Part shown: positions 1 to 11,417 of the stretch, in pieces
Numbering within the stretch: the stretch's first letter is position 1
Layout: each line of letters opens with the position of its first letter
NCBI GenBank assembly: GCA_027559495.1
Contig: JAMXSV010000024.1
Span: forward strand, 744,001 to 808,000
DNA from: Aurifilum marmelostoma
Lineage: Eukaryota > Ascomycota > Sordariomycetes > Diaporthales > Cryphonectriaceae
DNA: 64,000 nt
Direction: 5' to 3'
Program-made: the position numbers and the translations under genes
The notes under the pieces: generated by a model
Database searches by the model: none
Told to the model about the DNA's origin: nothing
The model's input: the letters and a program-made list of their open reading frames with translations, nothing else

Positions 1-1374
1 CAACCTTCTGGGCGCGTGCTGGGCCAGGTCGCCCGCGAACGCAGCTTCACGTTTGTACTGCGCACCTAAATAAGCGTACGCACCTGTCGGCCGACCATGC
101 AGGGTGCCCGGGATCCCGATGGCCGGGATGTCAGGGTATAAGATCGCCATGGTCTGGGCCGTCTCGTTGCTGAAGCCAGCCGAGGTGACGGCAGCGAGGA
201 ACTGTGCGGTGGTGTTGATGCCCTTCTTGGCAAACATGGCGCCCTCGTCGTGGTTGCGTCCGTGGAGAAGCGGGACCTTGACGAAGTGGCCTGAGAGCAA
301 GAGGGACGTAGTTGTGTTCTGCAGAAAATCTCCGTCGATGGACGCGCCCCACGCTGGAACGCTCGCAGTCACACTCGAGTTGAGCACGCCTGCGAGCGTG
401 TCGATGGGCACCGTGCGGAGACAGGCGAGGGTGTCAGATGCCGAGCTGCAGTTGACGGCCCTGGTGATGTTATCGTAGTAAGGCTGCCAGTCCTGGGCCG
501 TCAAGACGACTTTGGTTGTGACGGGCCCGCCGCTCTCCTCGATGGCGCCCCGGAACAATTTGTCGTCTCGTCCTCCGTAGGCGACTAGCTGGTTACCCAC
601 CGAGCTTGCGCCCGCAGATTCGCCCCAGATAGTCACTTTGGTCGGATCGCCTCCGAACGCGGCGATATTCTCCTGTATCCAGTGCAGCGCGAGGCGCTGA
701 TCCTTGTATCCGAGATTCGCCACGCCTTCGCTGAGGATCTCCTCGCTGAAGAGAAAGCCGAGGCCTTGCAGGCGGTAGTTGAGGCTGACGGCGATCATGG
801 GCTTCTCGGAGTCTATTGATTGCTGTACTATGAAGGAGAGATTGTAGCGGGGGTCAAGACTCCCGCCTTCATAGCCCCCCTCCGCCGTAGATCTGGCAAG
901 GATAGGTTAGAAGAGGGACCCGGCACAACTAGGCAAAGGAATAAAGAAGAAGAAGAGAAGAGAGGTGCCTACCCAAACGCCAACAGGCAGTTCTGCATCT
1001 GCTGCCACGCCAGCTGGCCTAATCACGTTCAAGGTCAAGCAGTCTTCCGACACAGGATTACCAAGAACCCAGTCGTCACTCCCAAAACCCCAGCACTCAG
1101 GTGAGTATTGTGTAGCATTCCTGCTCTCAGTCCAAGTGCTATTCAGAGGCTGCGGATTCTGGTACCGGAGGTTACCCACTGGCGGCTGCGCAAAGGGTAT
1201 GCCCAAGAAGAGATCCTCCTTGTAAGCTGCATTATAGAGACCATAGTACGAACCATTCTGTACCTGGACAGTAGGTGGTGAAGTCGAATCTGTCGCTATG
1301 CCTGACCGTGTGTTGAGCAACAAGCCAACGGTCAGGCTCAAGAAACATCGGGCAAGAGACAATTGGGCTGCCAT
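1..1374 (-). CDS. Secreted type-B carboxylesterase, 3' part outside the window, frame broken once
   Basis: This is a secreted ester hydrolase of the carboxylesterase type B / cholinesterase-like family. Translation starts at 1374 with a hydrophobic signal peptide ending near residue 27. Exon 1 is 1374-973. An 80-bp intron (972-893, GTAGGC...CCAG) follows, and exon 2 runs off the left edge. The family signature is clear: GIPFAQPP and EDCLTLNV in exon 1, an IYGGG oxyanion-type motif across the splice junction, and the nucleophile motif GESAG around 610-624. Just after the junction the G6 run (875-880 on the + strand) puts exon 2 out of frame; with one G fewer the frame stays open to position 1. 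The gene is divergent from the alpha/beta-hydrolase at 3308. The family assignment is firm, the substrate is unknown, and the frame break may be an assembly error. Confidence 0.87.
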
Positions 1375-1465
1375 TGTGGATCAGAGGATGGACACAAGAC
1401 CACACAATGATCCTGTCTTGAGAAGAAGGAAACACTTTAGACTTTCCTCCACACATGATCAATCA

Positions 1466-1473
1466 CTTATATA
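1466..1473 (-). promoter_or_regulatory. TATA-like box of the carboxylesterase
   Basis: TATATAAG on the minus strand lies about 92 bp upstream of the carboxylesterase start codon. The sequence and distance fit a core promoter element, but the transcription start has not been located. Confidence 0.4.
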
Positions 1474-3160
1474 CCTAGAAACCTGGTGAGGTAGGCACCC
1501 AGCTGGTCCGCTCCAATATGCCGGTGCTCTTTGCCTGCTCCATCCAAACGGCCCTATATTTGCGGAGAAACAGGCGGCCAAGCATATAAGAACGGCCCTA
1601 CTCCACCTAGTGCAACTCGCTTAATGTGAAAAGGCGGGGGATATTCGATCTAAACAATGATGATCGGTGCTAAAGACTTTGGTGAGGGGACAAAGCACCA
1701 TCTCCAATACTACTTTGTAAAGCGGGGCCGGAGCGAGAACGCTGCCTCCGGAGCGAGACGTCGCTCGAGGCGAGACTTTGCCCGAGTAGTAATGATGGAT
1801 ACCTAGGTACTGATGAAGTCGCGAAAGTGCTCAACATTGTGGTGGCAAGTCTGATGATGTGATGGCCGTGCGTGGGGGATTTGGGCAAGAAGCAAAGCAG
1901 TGCTTGTTTTTACTCAGTGATGATTGTGTCGAGTATAATAATAGCACGTTATCCCTTTCGGCATATAATTAAGTATATTATGATTGTCAGAAGCTGACTA
2001 TCAAGAGCTAGGCAAGCATGAGATGCCTTCTCAATCTTAAAGGCCGTAGAGGGACGAGATCTGTTATTTCTTTCTTTGAAAAAAAAAGGAAAAGGAAAGG
2101 TGTATGTGCAGGCTGCAGTCATTTTGAACCCCCCCTCTTCCTCTTTCTTTTTTATCCAGAAAGTTCTTTCATCTTTCGCTCTTCCTTAATCTCCGTAAAG
2201 ATGCAATGTGTTTCCTATTCGTCTTGACTAGAATGGGAAGTGTCAATGTCAGAAACTGGACCTCAAGATTGCCGAAGTCAACATGCTTAGGTTGACCTGG
2301 GAGCGCAGACCCTCCAGAGGGCAGGGAATATCAAAATCGGAAAGCTTCAAAGACAATTCAGGTCCATATCAGTGCATCACAAAGACTTCGTAGGTGCTGA
2401 CTATCCCCTCCAACAGATGCAATGCGTGTGTCATTCACTAGCTAGACTCCCTGCGAGGCACAATATCTAGTAGCCTAAGTGATGGGTATTACTGTAGATT
2501 GTTTCGATGTTTACCGAAATTCTTTGGTGTAAGGCCATTCAAAGTATATGGGCATAATTACTGGATGCTTCCTTTAAACATGTTTGGAACATAATCATAC
2601 TGATGGGTCTGTGAAGCCATGCATAAAAGTGTAATAATTTGCGGCACATCTCTGCCATTGGCCGTCTTGTACCATACCTCCGCTGTGAAGATTCTGCTTC
2701 AGTGAGCTATGCAAGGTAGTCAGCGGTAATGTGTAGTAGATGCTCACCGGGTCCTCTAAGCCATGCATAGTGGCACCCTGTAAGCCTTGGCTCGTCTGCA
2801 AGGGGTCACTTACAGGTCTTCAGGTGGCCTCCGGCTGAGCCGTGCCCGCGATAATGTACCACTGCTTATGCCCCGACTCGAGCTGATAGAGAACTACGAA
2901 ATACGCCAACACGCCTGTACGCCAACCCAACGAATTGACGCATCATTTGTTAGAGTGCGTATGGACGTGAAGCATTCGATTGCACGTAAGCACGTGCAGT
3001 TTATTTGCCCCCATGAGCATCGCTGGCAACTTTCGTCAGTGGTGATTTGATACTATGTCAAGGAGATCAGATACGCCGGTAGCATTAGCAAATACGCCTG
3101 AAAGCTCTGCCTAGCATCAACGAGATGCTTTCACGGAACCGGACTACTTCATTGCGTGCA

Positions 3161-3166
3161 TATAAA
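3161..3166 (+). promoter_or_regulatory. TATA box candidate of the alpha/beta-hydrolase
   Basis: TATAAA lies 147 bp upstream of the chosen start at 3308. This supports the internal ATG at 3308 over the earlier in-frame ATG at 3125, which lies upstream of the box. Confidence 0.4.
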
Positions 3167-3307
3167 GAGTCTCGCCACAACGATCTCTTTGTTCATTTAA
3201 TCAGGACACAGGTCAGTCACATCAGATCACTAAAGCAGTCATCGACCTTTCCCTTGGGATACCTGAGCATGCTCTTTCACCATCCGTCTTGGGAGACACA
3301 ACACAAA

Positions 3308-4797
3308 ATGTCTTTTCAATCATTGGCTGTATCCACGTGCCTACTGCTGCTCAGCCGAACATCAGCAGCTTCAGCGTCAGGGCGGCCAATCTCGAAGGAT
3401 TGCATCAACCTTGAGGTGCCTGTCCCGGTCAGCGCAACTAATTATTTTTTCGACCTACCCCGTGTCGACAACAATATCGATGCCGTGGACTGGGTCTGGA
3501 ATCTCACTACCTGGTCACACCGCTCTGACATAGGCCGCACCACCGGCGTCAACCCCGTCAATGCCACCTTCTCTATCAACGCGCAGCTGTGTGTACCCCT
3601 ACAGGGGGAGAAGGTTGAGATCTTGCAACTTGCCACGCACGGAATCGGCTTTGACAAGAGGTGAGGATCTGCTGATAGGATGCAGAGAATTTGCCTCTAA
3701 CTAACGACTGCTGCCAATGCAGATACTGGGACGTTCAAATAAGCCCGAAAGAATACTCCTACGTTGACTCAGCTCTAAGTCACGGCTATTCCATCCTCAC
3801 TTATGACCGCCTTGGCACTGGGAACTCCTCCAAGCCAGACGCCTATGACGTGGTGCAAGCTGGAGTGGAGGTTGAGATTGTTCGGGGGCTCACGGAGCTC
3901 GTACGCGCCGGGGACCTCATCTCGTCCTCGAAGATTTCGAGCACATCTACCAATGTAACCACAGCTCTTGTCGATTATACACCCGAGAAGGTCGTGCACA
4001 TCGGACATTCGTACGGCTCATTCATGACCTCCGGGCTGCTTTCTAAGTATGGCAACCTCAGCGACGGTGCTATCCTAACTGGCTTCTTGATCAACCCTCA
4101 CCTATTGAATGAAGTCACGCCTGCAGACTTTGGCTGCGAATTCGCCCCCGAGAGCGACCCGTCTCGCTTTGGCGACCTTCCGTCTGGTTATATTGTACAA
4201 AAGACGGAGAGTAACATACAACAGATATTCCTCAAGAAAGGGTCCTTTGAACCTGAGCTGCTGACTTACGCTGAGAAGATCAAACAGCCAAGCGCTGTCG
4301 CTGCGTTCTTCTCCGGTGCGCAAGTATTTGGCCAGCCTGCTACTGACTTCAGCGGTCCGCTTCAAGTAAGCATGGATCCCTCGTCCCAATTGAGCCATGA
4401 CCGGTGTCTATCGCTATGGCTGAATGGTCTTTGAGACTGGCTGGCTTATCCCAACATTGTGCTGACAGAACATGGCTTGATATAGATCTTCGTCGGCGAA
4501 TTCGACTACCCAGCATGCGATGGAGATGTGAGTAGCCCTTCTATTCTTAAATCGGTCCACAATTCCTGCGCATGAACTTTTGGTCTGGTCCGGGCTTCCC
4601 GAAAGCAACAACTGACGAAGGTCGATACCTAGTGTAATGATGTATGGTCGCTTCAGAACATCAGCGCCCTTTATCCTGCTGCATCGAATATCTCAGTATA
4701 TCTGCAGCCCGGCACGGGTCATGGTCTGACGCTGTCGACGAATGCTACGGCCGGGTACGAGGTCATGTTCTCGTACCTTGACTCGAAAGGCTTGTGA
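3308..4797 (+). CDS. Secreted alpha/beta-hydrolase
   Basis: A 392-residue hydrolase assembled from four exons: 3308-3660, 3723-4365, 4486-4527 and 4657-4797. All junctions are GT-AG and in phase. The start at 3308 was chosen because it gives a signal peptide (residues 1 to about 23) directly, whereas the in-frame ATG at 3125 adds 61 unstructured residues. The fold is shown by an HG oxyanion motif at about 111-112, YDRLGTG at 145-151, the nucleophile elbow GHSYG with Ser214, an Asp in the short third exon (VGEFDYPACDGD), and the His of GTGHG in the last exon. Several N-glycosylation sequons fit secretion. The substrate is unknown. Its position beside an esterase, a regulator and a UbiA/P450 pair makes a tailoring role possible but unproven. 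Confidence 0.85.
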
Positions 4798-5339
4798 GGT
4801 CGAAATCGATATTTCCGGTGTTTTTCTTTGCTATTTAGGCATATAACAGTCATCTAGAAATTTCTTGTCCTTGCAATTAAAATTAATCTCGTTCTTATTC
4901 TCTCCTAGTATAGACAGAAGTCTTTAGAAACTCACAACGGCAATTTATTACAGACCCAATATAGTCATTTCTTTGTCTTCCTAAGCCCTACTCATAGTTT
5001 GAGGCACTATTCCAAATCTTCGTGAGAGCAATTACCGGGATGGAGAAGGCCGTGCATACGGAATCCCGAATGCGGTCATGGCCATCCGGTGAAAATGGAG
5101 AGCCAAGGACTGATATCAAGATTCACAGCCACAAACAATTCAATTGATCCAAGGACTAACGCTTAGTGTAGGAGAGTCTGCTGACGTGAGGCGGTCTTGG
5201 GTGTGTCGATCGCGCTCTTGTTTAGCCCAGAGCGACTGCGCCTCAATGAAGAATAAGACCTCGGAAGGGTTCTCAGACGGGGTTAAAACCAGCAATCATT
5301 CCCTTCCTAGCTGCATCATATCTAGCAATTCACCAGAAA
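4798..5339. other. Intergenic region upstream of the Zn2Cys6 gene
   Basis: This 542-bp stretch holds the 3' end of the hydrolase gene and the promoter of the transcription factor. The first part is AT-rich. No gene or recognisable site was seen. Confidence 0.55.
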
Positions 5340-7130
5340 ATGGCCTCAAACGTACGCAAAAAAATCCGTCGCGCGCATACGAAGTCAAGAAATGGGTGTG
5401 CGAGATGCAAGTCTCAACGGAAAAAGGTACGTGTCTGTCATGGAGGGGGTGAGGACAGCGACATCTCCCAGCACAGCCATCGGAACCACTAAACATGCCA
5501 ATAGTGCGATGAGACCTGGCCGCGGTGCACAAGATGCGCGGAACTGAACATACATTGTCAATATCCCCGGTCTCGCCGACAACTGGATGTGCAGTCTACC
5601 AAGGAGACGAATTCTTCATGCGATCTCTCGCCGATCCGAGAACCGAGCTGCAGTGACAGCTGCGCGGATCAAGCCACCCTGGATGCATATGTCTCTACCG
5701 CGCCCAGCAACAAATCTCAGTCAGAGTCACGTCGGCTTACGCCCCAGCGTTCCGTGTTCATGGGAGAACAAGGCACAAGGTGCGCAACATTACAATCTTC
5801 CATCGATGCACTCAACGCGCGAGACCTAGATCTTTTCAGCCATTACCTCGCGCACACGAGTCGCAGCATCCCTTTCGACAAGGATGACACCTACGCCATG
5901 CACGTCGGCTTTCCCAACCTCGCTTTCAGCAGCAAGCCGCTGATGAGCTCCATCCTGGCGCTCGCGGCGGCTTGCCAGTGTCAAGATCTCCTGGCGGATC
6001 ACCACCACCCACAGGAGGACACGTTAGATGAGATCCAAGAGCTGCTGTCGGTTGCAGAACAGCACCATACAATGTCTCTCCAGTATGTCCAGGATGCCAT
6101 TCCGGTGGCTGACAAGTACGACTGTATTCTTGCTAGCGCCGCGTTGATGATGCTATATGGGTCAGCAAGCCACTGCGTTCGGATCCGTTTGTTCGAGATG
6201 CACAAAGTCAGCAGCGGTGGGCCAATCCCGAATCAGTTCATACCAACACAATCACAGTGGATTTACCTGATACGTGCAGTACACCTTGCTTACGTTGGCA
6301 TTGTTGCGGCCCATTCTAAGAATCCGACAGGGCTATCAACGAAAGACGAGCGGATCGAGAGCCGCCCGCCGCGCTTTGTTGAGGCCGATACTGTGATTGG
6401 CGAAGTTTCTGTGCCTCAGGATGGGCCGGCAGGGAATACACGACAGCTCTTCCTTCCCATCGTCGCTAACACTTCTGGAGTGGCTATGAAAAAGCTACGC
6501 GCCAGGGCTTCCCGTCTAACAGAGGCGCTAGGCAAAGATCAAGATGTACAGGCCTGTTGGGATGCGTTGTCGGTGCTCGAGACGACCATGGCTCAGACCT
6601 TTGCACAGCATGACACGGCAGCTGTCAGCGGCATAGAATCAAGGACTGAGGAAGCGCGTTTGCCTGATACAATTGCTCCTTGGCTGCGTGCTTACATTGC
6701 TCGCGTCACTTCAAACAGTGGCTGCTCGCCCAACCCGCTCCGACGGACTATCAACGCGTTTCTAAACCGCGTGCCAGCTGCTTACGTACAACTTGTACAG
6801 GAGATGCTTGACCGCATACCTCTCGAGGGAGCGCAGTGGGACGATGGTCCGCAAAGCCAGTCAAGCCAAAGTCTTGATGCTACGAATCACGAGGTTCATG
6901 TGGCCTCCCGGCTCGCCGTGGAGATTCTTGCGCACTGGCTTGTCTTGGTCCTTCTCTTGGATGGGGTGTGGTGGATCGGTGAGACAGGGTTTTGGGAACT
7001 AGGTAGGGTGGTAGCCTTTGTGTGTGACAGTGGGTGGCTTGAAGGAACAGTTGATCAACAGAGTGGAGATTCATGGTGGCCTAGGAGCATGTATGAGATC
7101 AGGATGCGCCTCAGAAACGAAGGAATGTAA
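5340..7130 (+). CDS. Zn2Cys6 binuclear-cluster transcription factor
   Basis: A 570-residue fungal transcription factor from two exons, 5340-5426 and 5505-7130, with a 78-bp intron cutting through the zinc cluster. The six cysteines are Cys20, 23, 30, 37, 40 and 47, giving C-x2-C-x6-C-x6-C-x2-C-x6-C, preceded by a basic stretch (RKKIRRAHTKSR). This is the GAL4-type DNA-binding domain. The rest is a long helical regulatory region of the kind found in sterol-uptake-control-like regulators, with a hydrophobic stretch near the C terminus (about residues 500-530). Opening the longer exon at its first ATG (5589) would lose the DNA-binding domain, so the upstream exon is needed. Lying between hydrolase and P450, it is a candidate pathway-specific regulator; its targets are inferred only from position. 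Confidence 0.9.
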
Positions 7131-7833
7131 TTAGCTCCAGAAATTAATAAGAGAGCTCACTATTCGGGTCTTATGAAGAGCCTAGCCCCACGTATGTTTT
7201 CAGATAATATGAATATGAAATGGATTGAGCTTGACTACCACCTAAACAATGTGACTTTAGCTGGAGGCAGCACGGCTGCTGATACGATTACAAACGGGGC
7301 AACAGCTACCTTCTTCGATTTCCTACCGCATCCGCAGAACATACTACCATGAAATGTCCCAGATGTGATATGATTGCGGGTCACTTGCTAACTGACCTGT
7401 CCGTGGTGTGCATCCGACTTTATGGCACGGTGTGGCGAGGCTCTGGGCTCCAATAGCTAATGTAAATATAGAGCCGACGACTAATATCCCTAGGCTGTAC
7501 CTGATGTTGCCATCGCCGAGGCTAATGTTTCTGTTTCGATGGGTACAGTTTGAAACTCCATATATGAAATGGCACTGTTTAGTGCTTGGCTATTTGACTC
7601 ATCCGTCTCAGGTCATCACACGTACACGTTTAAGACAAGATAGAAGTTGAGTTTGGTTTAGTAACTACTATTGAACTCTTTCTTCATGAAATTTATCTTG
7701 ATACAATGTTTGAGCAACTGCATCAATGCATATACACAACGCTGGCCACTTGAGATGACACTGACGTGTCATCGAGATATATATGTAACGTGAGATATCT
7801 TCCTGTCCTACTACACCTCGACGCCCTCTGTTA
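7131..7833. other. Convergent 3' intergenic region
   Basis: The transcription factor and the P450 converge here, so this 703-bp AT-leaning stretch should hold both 3' ends. The longest open frame (7408-7650) has no recognisable motif. No gene is called. Confidence 0.55.
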
Positions 7834-9866
7834 TCACCTAAATTCGAAGCACAAGGTAAGGTTCCCAGGCTGTGGAGCCAGCTGATCTTTCATGTCCTTC
7901 AGCACACCGCCTGGTATCTCTCCCGGTGCCAGGCGAAACTTGTATTTCTTGACGAGTTGAGCAGTCACAATCCTGAGCATGTCGTGTGCCATGACCCGAG
8001 CAATACAGCTGTGATGTCCTAAGGGCACGATCGTAAGTCTCATACCAGTTTATATATACATACATCTCAAAAGTCCTTGACGAAATGTATGAAATTGATG
8101 CTTACCTTCGCCCCAAGGATTGAACGCCGTAATGTCGCGAATCATATCTCGGCGTGTGGTCCACCGTTCAGGAACGAAATCGTTGGCCCTCTCGAAACAT
8201 TGTTCTCCTTTCAGGTCGTGTTAGAATCCGCTGTATGTGATAGGGCAGGTAAAGGTATGGACATACTTCTTTGAATGGAAAATCGTGGGCAGACAATCTT
8301 TGTGTACGGAGGAATGTGGACCCCGCCAATGATCACACCTTCCCTCGTTGTCTGTCGAGACCCCCGGTTGGCAGGACTGGATATAGTCGAAGCCCTTCGC
8401 TGAGCACAGCGTTCAGAAGCGGCAGCCGGCTCAAGATCTTGATGTCATTTGTATCAACATCCGCAATCTCGTCATGAAGGGCCTCGATATAATGAGGCTG
8501 TTGCGCTAGCTCAGAAAACAGTCCGACAAGGACAGCAGGGATTGGCTCGCTAAATGGAATAAATCAGCGACGTTTCTTCTTTGGTGAGATCAATTCGGTG
8601 CCAGGTTATGCAGTGACAGACCTCCCGGCTACAATAGCGTTGAGGCTATCGCCGCGCATCTTGAGGATATCCTCAGCGGTCCGTGGTCCACCTTTCTGCT
8701 CAAGGAGATAGTACACCAAGTCTGGAGCTCTGTGTTTCTGGAAACCATCCTGGAGGCGCTGCCCAATCTGCTGGTGCGTCCAGGCGGACATCTTGAACCA
8801 ATCCCCAATCTGATAGACACGGGGCGCAACGCGAAACGCAATCTGGATCAGCCATGGCGCAGGGTTCACTAGCCCGAGGAGTGAAAGGGCTCTTTGCAGG
8901 CGGACAACCATGTGGTGCCACTCGTGATTAGTGAGCATGTCAAAGGACTGGCTCATGACGAAATCACCCATAAAGTCGAAGCCGAGCCAGTAAAAATAGT
9001 TGCGTATGTTGGAGGGCCGATCAGCCCTGATATCGGCCTCGATAGCTTCGTCCAGGAGATCCACGAGCTTCTGAGCCTTTTCGGAGTGATATTTCAAAGC
9101 TATGGAAACAGTCGTTAGTCGCGGGTGTCTGCAACCTTCAATAAATATTTGGTTAAAAACCAGAACAGACCTTGAGGACTAAACCCCGATTTCCAGTCCC
9201 GACGACGAGCATCATGCACAGCACGATCCCTTGTAGTGAGGATGGCAGTTTCAGGCCATAGCAGATCGTACCAATCAGACTTTATACAAGTTGTTCTCGG
9301 GCCATCAGTGGCAGCAAATACTTCCGGATGATATATCGTGATCTCATTGGGCCCTTGATATCACAGCTTGCTTAGCCAAAGAGGTTCATAGCACAAAATT
9401 CCTGAATGCAAAAATATTACTCACCTGTTCGTACATAATCACCATACTTCTTGTTCAACTCATCCAAGAAAAGGTGGTTTGTGTGATGCCTGCAAGCCCA
9501 GACGTGCCAAAGTTTTGAGGTTCGCAGGTATAAAGGTCCGTTGAAACCAGCCTTTGTCAAGGCGTGGAACCAGATACGGTATGCGACTATGCTGCTCAAC
9601 AGCGATGCGATATAAGACAAGGTTGAGAGTAGTCCGGCGGTCCACAGCGGGCCCAAACAAGTGTTGTAAGACCATATCGACCCGAAAGCGAGGACTGCCA
9701 GCAGTGAGGTATGTATCAGGAAAATCTCAGGAGTTCGAACGTGCCACTCTCCCCGTATAAAGAGGCCGTGGTGTGCAATCAAACCTAATGCAATTCCAAC
9801 AAGTACAGCAAAGAAAGCGAGGTGGCTTGGCTCATGGTCAGAGCGATGCCAGTGATACTCAGCCAT
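7834..9866 (-). CDS. Cytochrome P450 with hydrophobic multi-span N terminus; one-base frame break
   Basis: A heme-thiolate monooxygenase from six exons: 9866-9425, 9353-9171, 9099-8622, 8549-8267, 8207-8106 and 8018-7834. All introns are GT-AG; the one at 8266-8208 has a CTAAC branch site. The first 110 residues contain about three hydrophobic spans, so the enzyme is membrane-bound. The I-helix region reads AGSEPIPAV; the ExxR motif is EGLR; FVPERW follows; the heme loop is WGEGHHSC with the ligand Cys in the last exon. After EGLR, at a G5 run (8361-8365), the frame needs one extra base; with it, about 557 residues are open. Two motif departures are visible: no Thr at the usual I-helix position, and W/H replacing the usual F/R in the heme loop. 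Divergent from the UbiA gene. Substrate unknown; either a decaying gene or a consensus error. Confidence 0.87.
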
Positions 9867-11417
9867 AATGGGAATGCAAATATCAGCTAGTCCGCGGGAT
9901 GAGATTGGGGTACAATGACTGGGAGCCTGGGTGTCTCGGTTCTTGGACAGCGTGATAGCTTTATGTCGGAAGTTGGTCCAATAATCTCGCTGTTGCTAAT
10001 CGCGCCTGTTGTCCGGAAGAGGAAGAGCAAGACACTGCCCTTTCCCTATCTTGTCAAGACATGAAGGGGCCTGTATAGACAGCGTAGGATCGTGCATATA
10101 GGGCGGCGTGGAGGAAGGCTGTAGCGTGCTTCTTTAGGACACCGCAGCAGTACCCATTACAACCAACAGGCGGGCTGATCCTCTCCTAGGATGGGAACAA
10201 AGTATTCCTCGGTATTTTTAACATGTTTTGGAGCTCCGTTAACCATTCTGAGTTGAGTGATCTGTCGTAAATGCAGCATCAGCAACCAGTGAAGAAGGTT
10301 GATACTGCTAAGAAGACACGACGATCTCTCCGACCGCTCTTTTTAGTGTATATCCATGACATATGAACTCACTTGGCGTCTTGACATCAGCTGGATTTCA
10401 AAGCAACATTACTAGTGCTGCCGTGGGGCGGGCTTAGGTACATGCAGGAGGTTACAAGCTGAAGAACAATTTCACCCAGCCCTGGTAAGTAGTCGATACC
10501 TAGCTCCCTTTTCACATGCAGGTCTTTCTCGCTGTTGCATCTAACCCTCTTTACTTGATGCGATCCTTCGGCTCCGATCCTTTCTACCTCTTCTCGCAAT
10601 TTAAGACGGCAACTATTTCTTGAAAGCGAAGCGCTCGTTGTTGATGTGGTTCCTGGGTTCCCACACGCAGGCGCCGCCCAAGAAAAGAACCCAAAGAGGG
10701 GATCAAAATCGTCATCTAGCAAGACCTGAACGTGGGAGTGGAGCCAAGCAGAACGACCTGAATGGGCGATGTAACATGGAGGGATTCTGAGGAGTGAGAA
10801 ATATGCATGTCAGAGCGCTATAGTACAACATCACAGCCGAGCTGGCCGCTGACCCTAAGCGCGAGAGACACATCCTACGCTATCCAGGGTGGCTTCTACC
10901 CAGCTTCTCAACCAGAATTGTGATGTGTCACTTCATAAAGCGCAGCGGAAAAAAGTCCCGAGCATATTTGCCCGAATTACAGGTTTTGAACGGGTCGGGC
11001 CCACCTTGGCAGAGGCCTCTCGATGCCCATTACCTGACGTCTGCGCAGGTGCACACAGCACCATTCTGTGTAATCGAGGCCACGAGAAGTGACTTTTTTG
11101 GGATCAGAAGGGGCCAAAATGCTACTGCAACATGACTGTTGCCGAGACAAGGGAGAGTATCCACGGCTCAGAGACTTGCAATTGCGACCAAAGGAGAGAA
11201 AGAGCAACCTCAGCTGCCGGCCGCATTTCGATGTTGCTCATCGAACATTTTCTCGGCCCGAGGGTTTGCGGAAGTGGGGGGGGGGGGGGGGAGGACAGGG
11301 CAAGGGATCCGGTGTCTGGTACTCACAATCAGTGCGAGCTTCAAGTTCGACCCGACCCAAATCTTGCGACCGCGGCTTCTCAAGGGGAGTCGAGGTCGAG
11401 GGGCAAGGTTCATCACC
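9867..11417. other. Divergent promoter region between P450 and UbiA genes
   Basis: This 1.55-kb stretch lies between two divergently transcribed putative pathway genes and is the natural place for shared regulation. A G16 run sits near the UbiA side. Open frames (for example 10387-10722 on minus) show no family features. The long upstream extension of the UbiA frame, starting at 11139, translates through the G run and is considered untranslated. Confidence 0.55.
11276..11291 (+). repeat. G16 homopolymer upstream of the UbiA gene
   Basis: Sixteen consecutive G residues lie 127 bp before the chosen UbiA start codon. The run can be read directly; its true length in the genome is uncertain because homopolymers are error-prone. 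Confidence 0.85.

Larger units (their letters stand above)
1375..3307. other. Divergent intergenic region, 1.9 kb
   Basis: This stretch separates the divergently transcribed carboxylesterase and alpha/beta-hydrolase and should hold both promoters. Only short open frames without family motifs or a convincing exon chain are present. A purine-rich then pyrimidine-rich stretch near 2080-2170 is the only compositional feature noticed. Confidence 0.6.

Noticed and set aside
11139..11417. N-terminal extension of the UbiA protein
   Set aside because: It translates through a G16 run and lacks membrane or targeting features; the ATG at 11418 fits the family start better.
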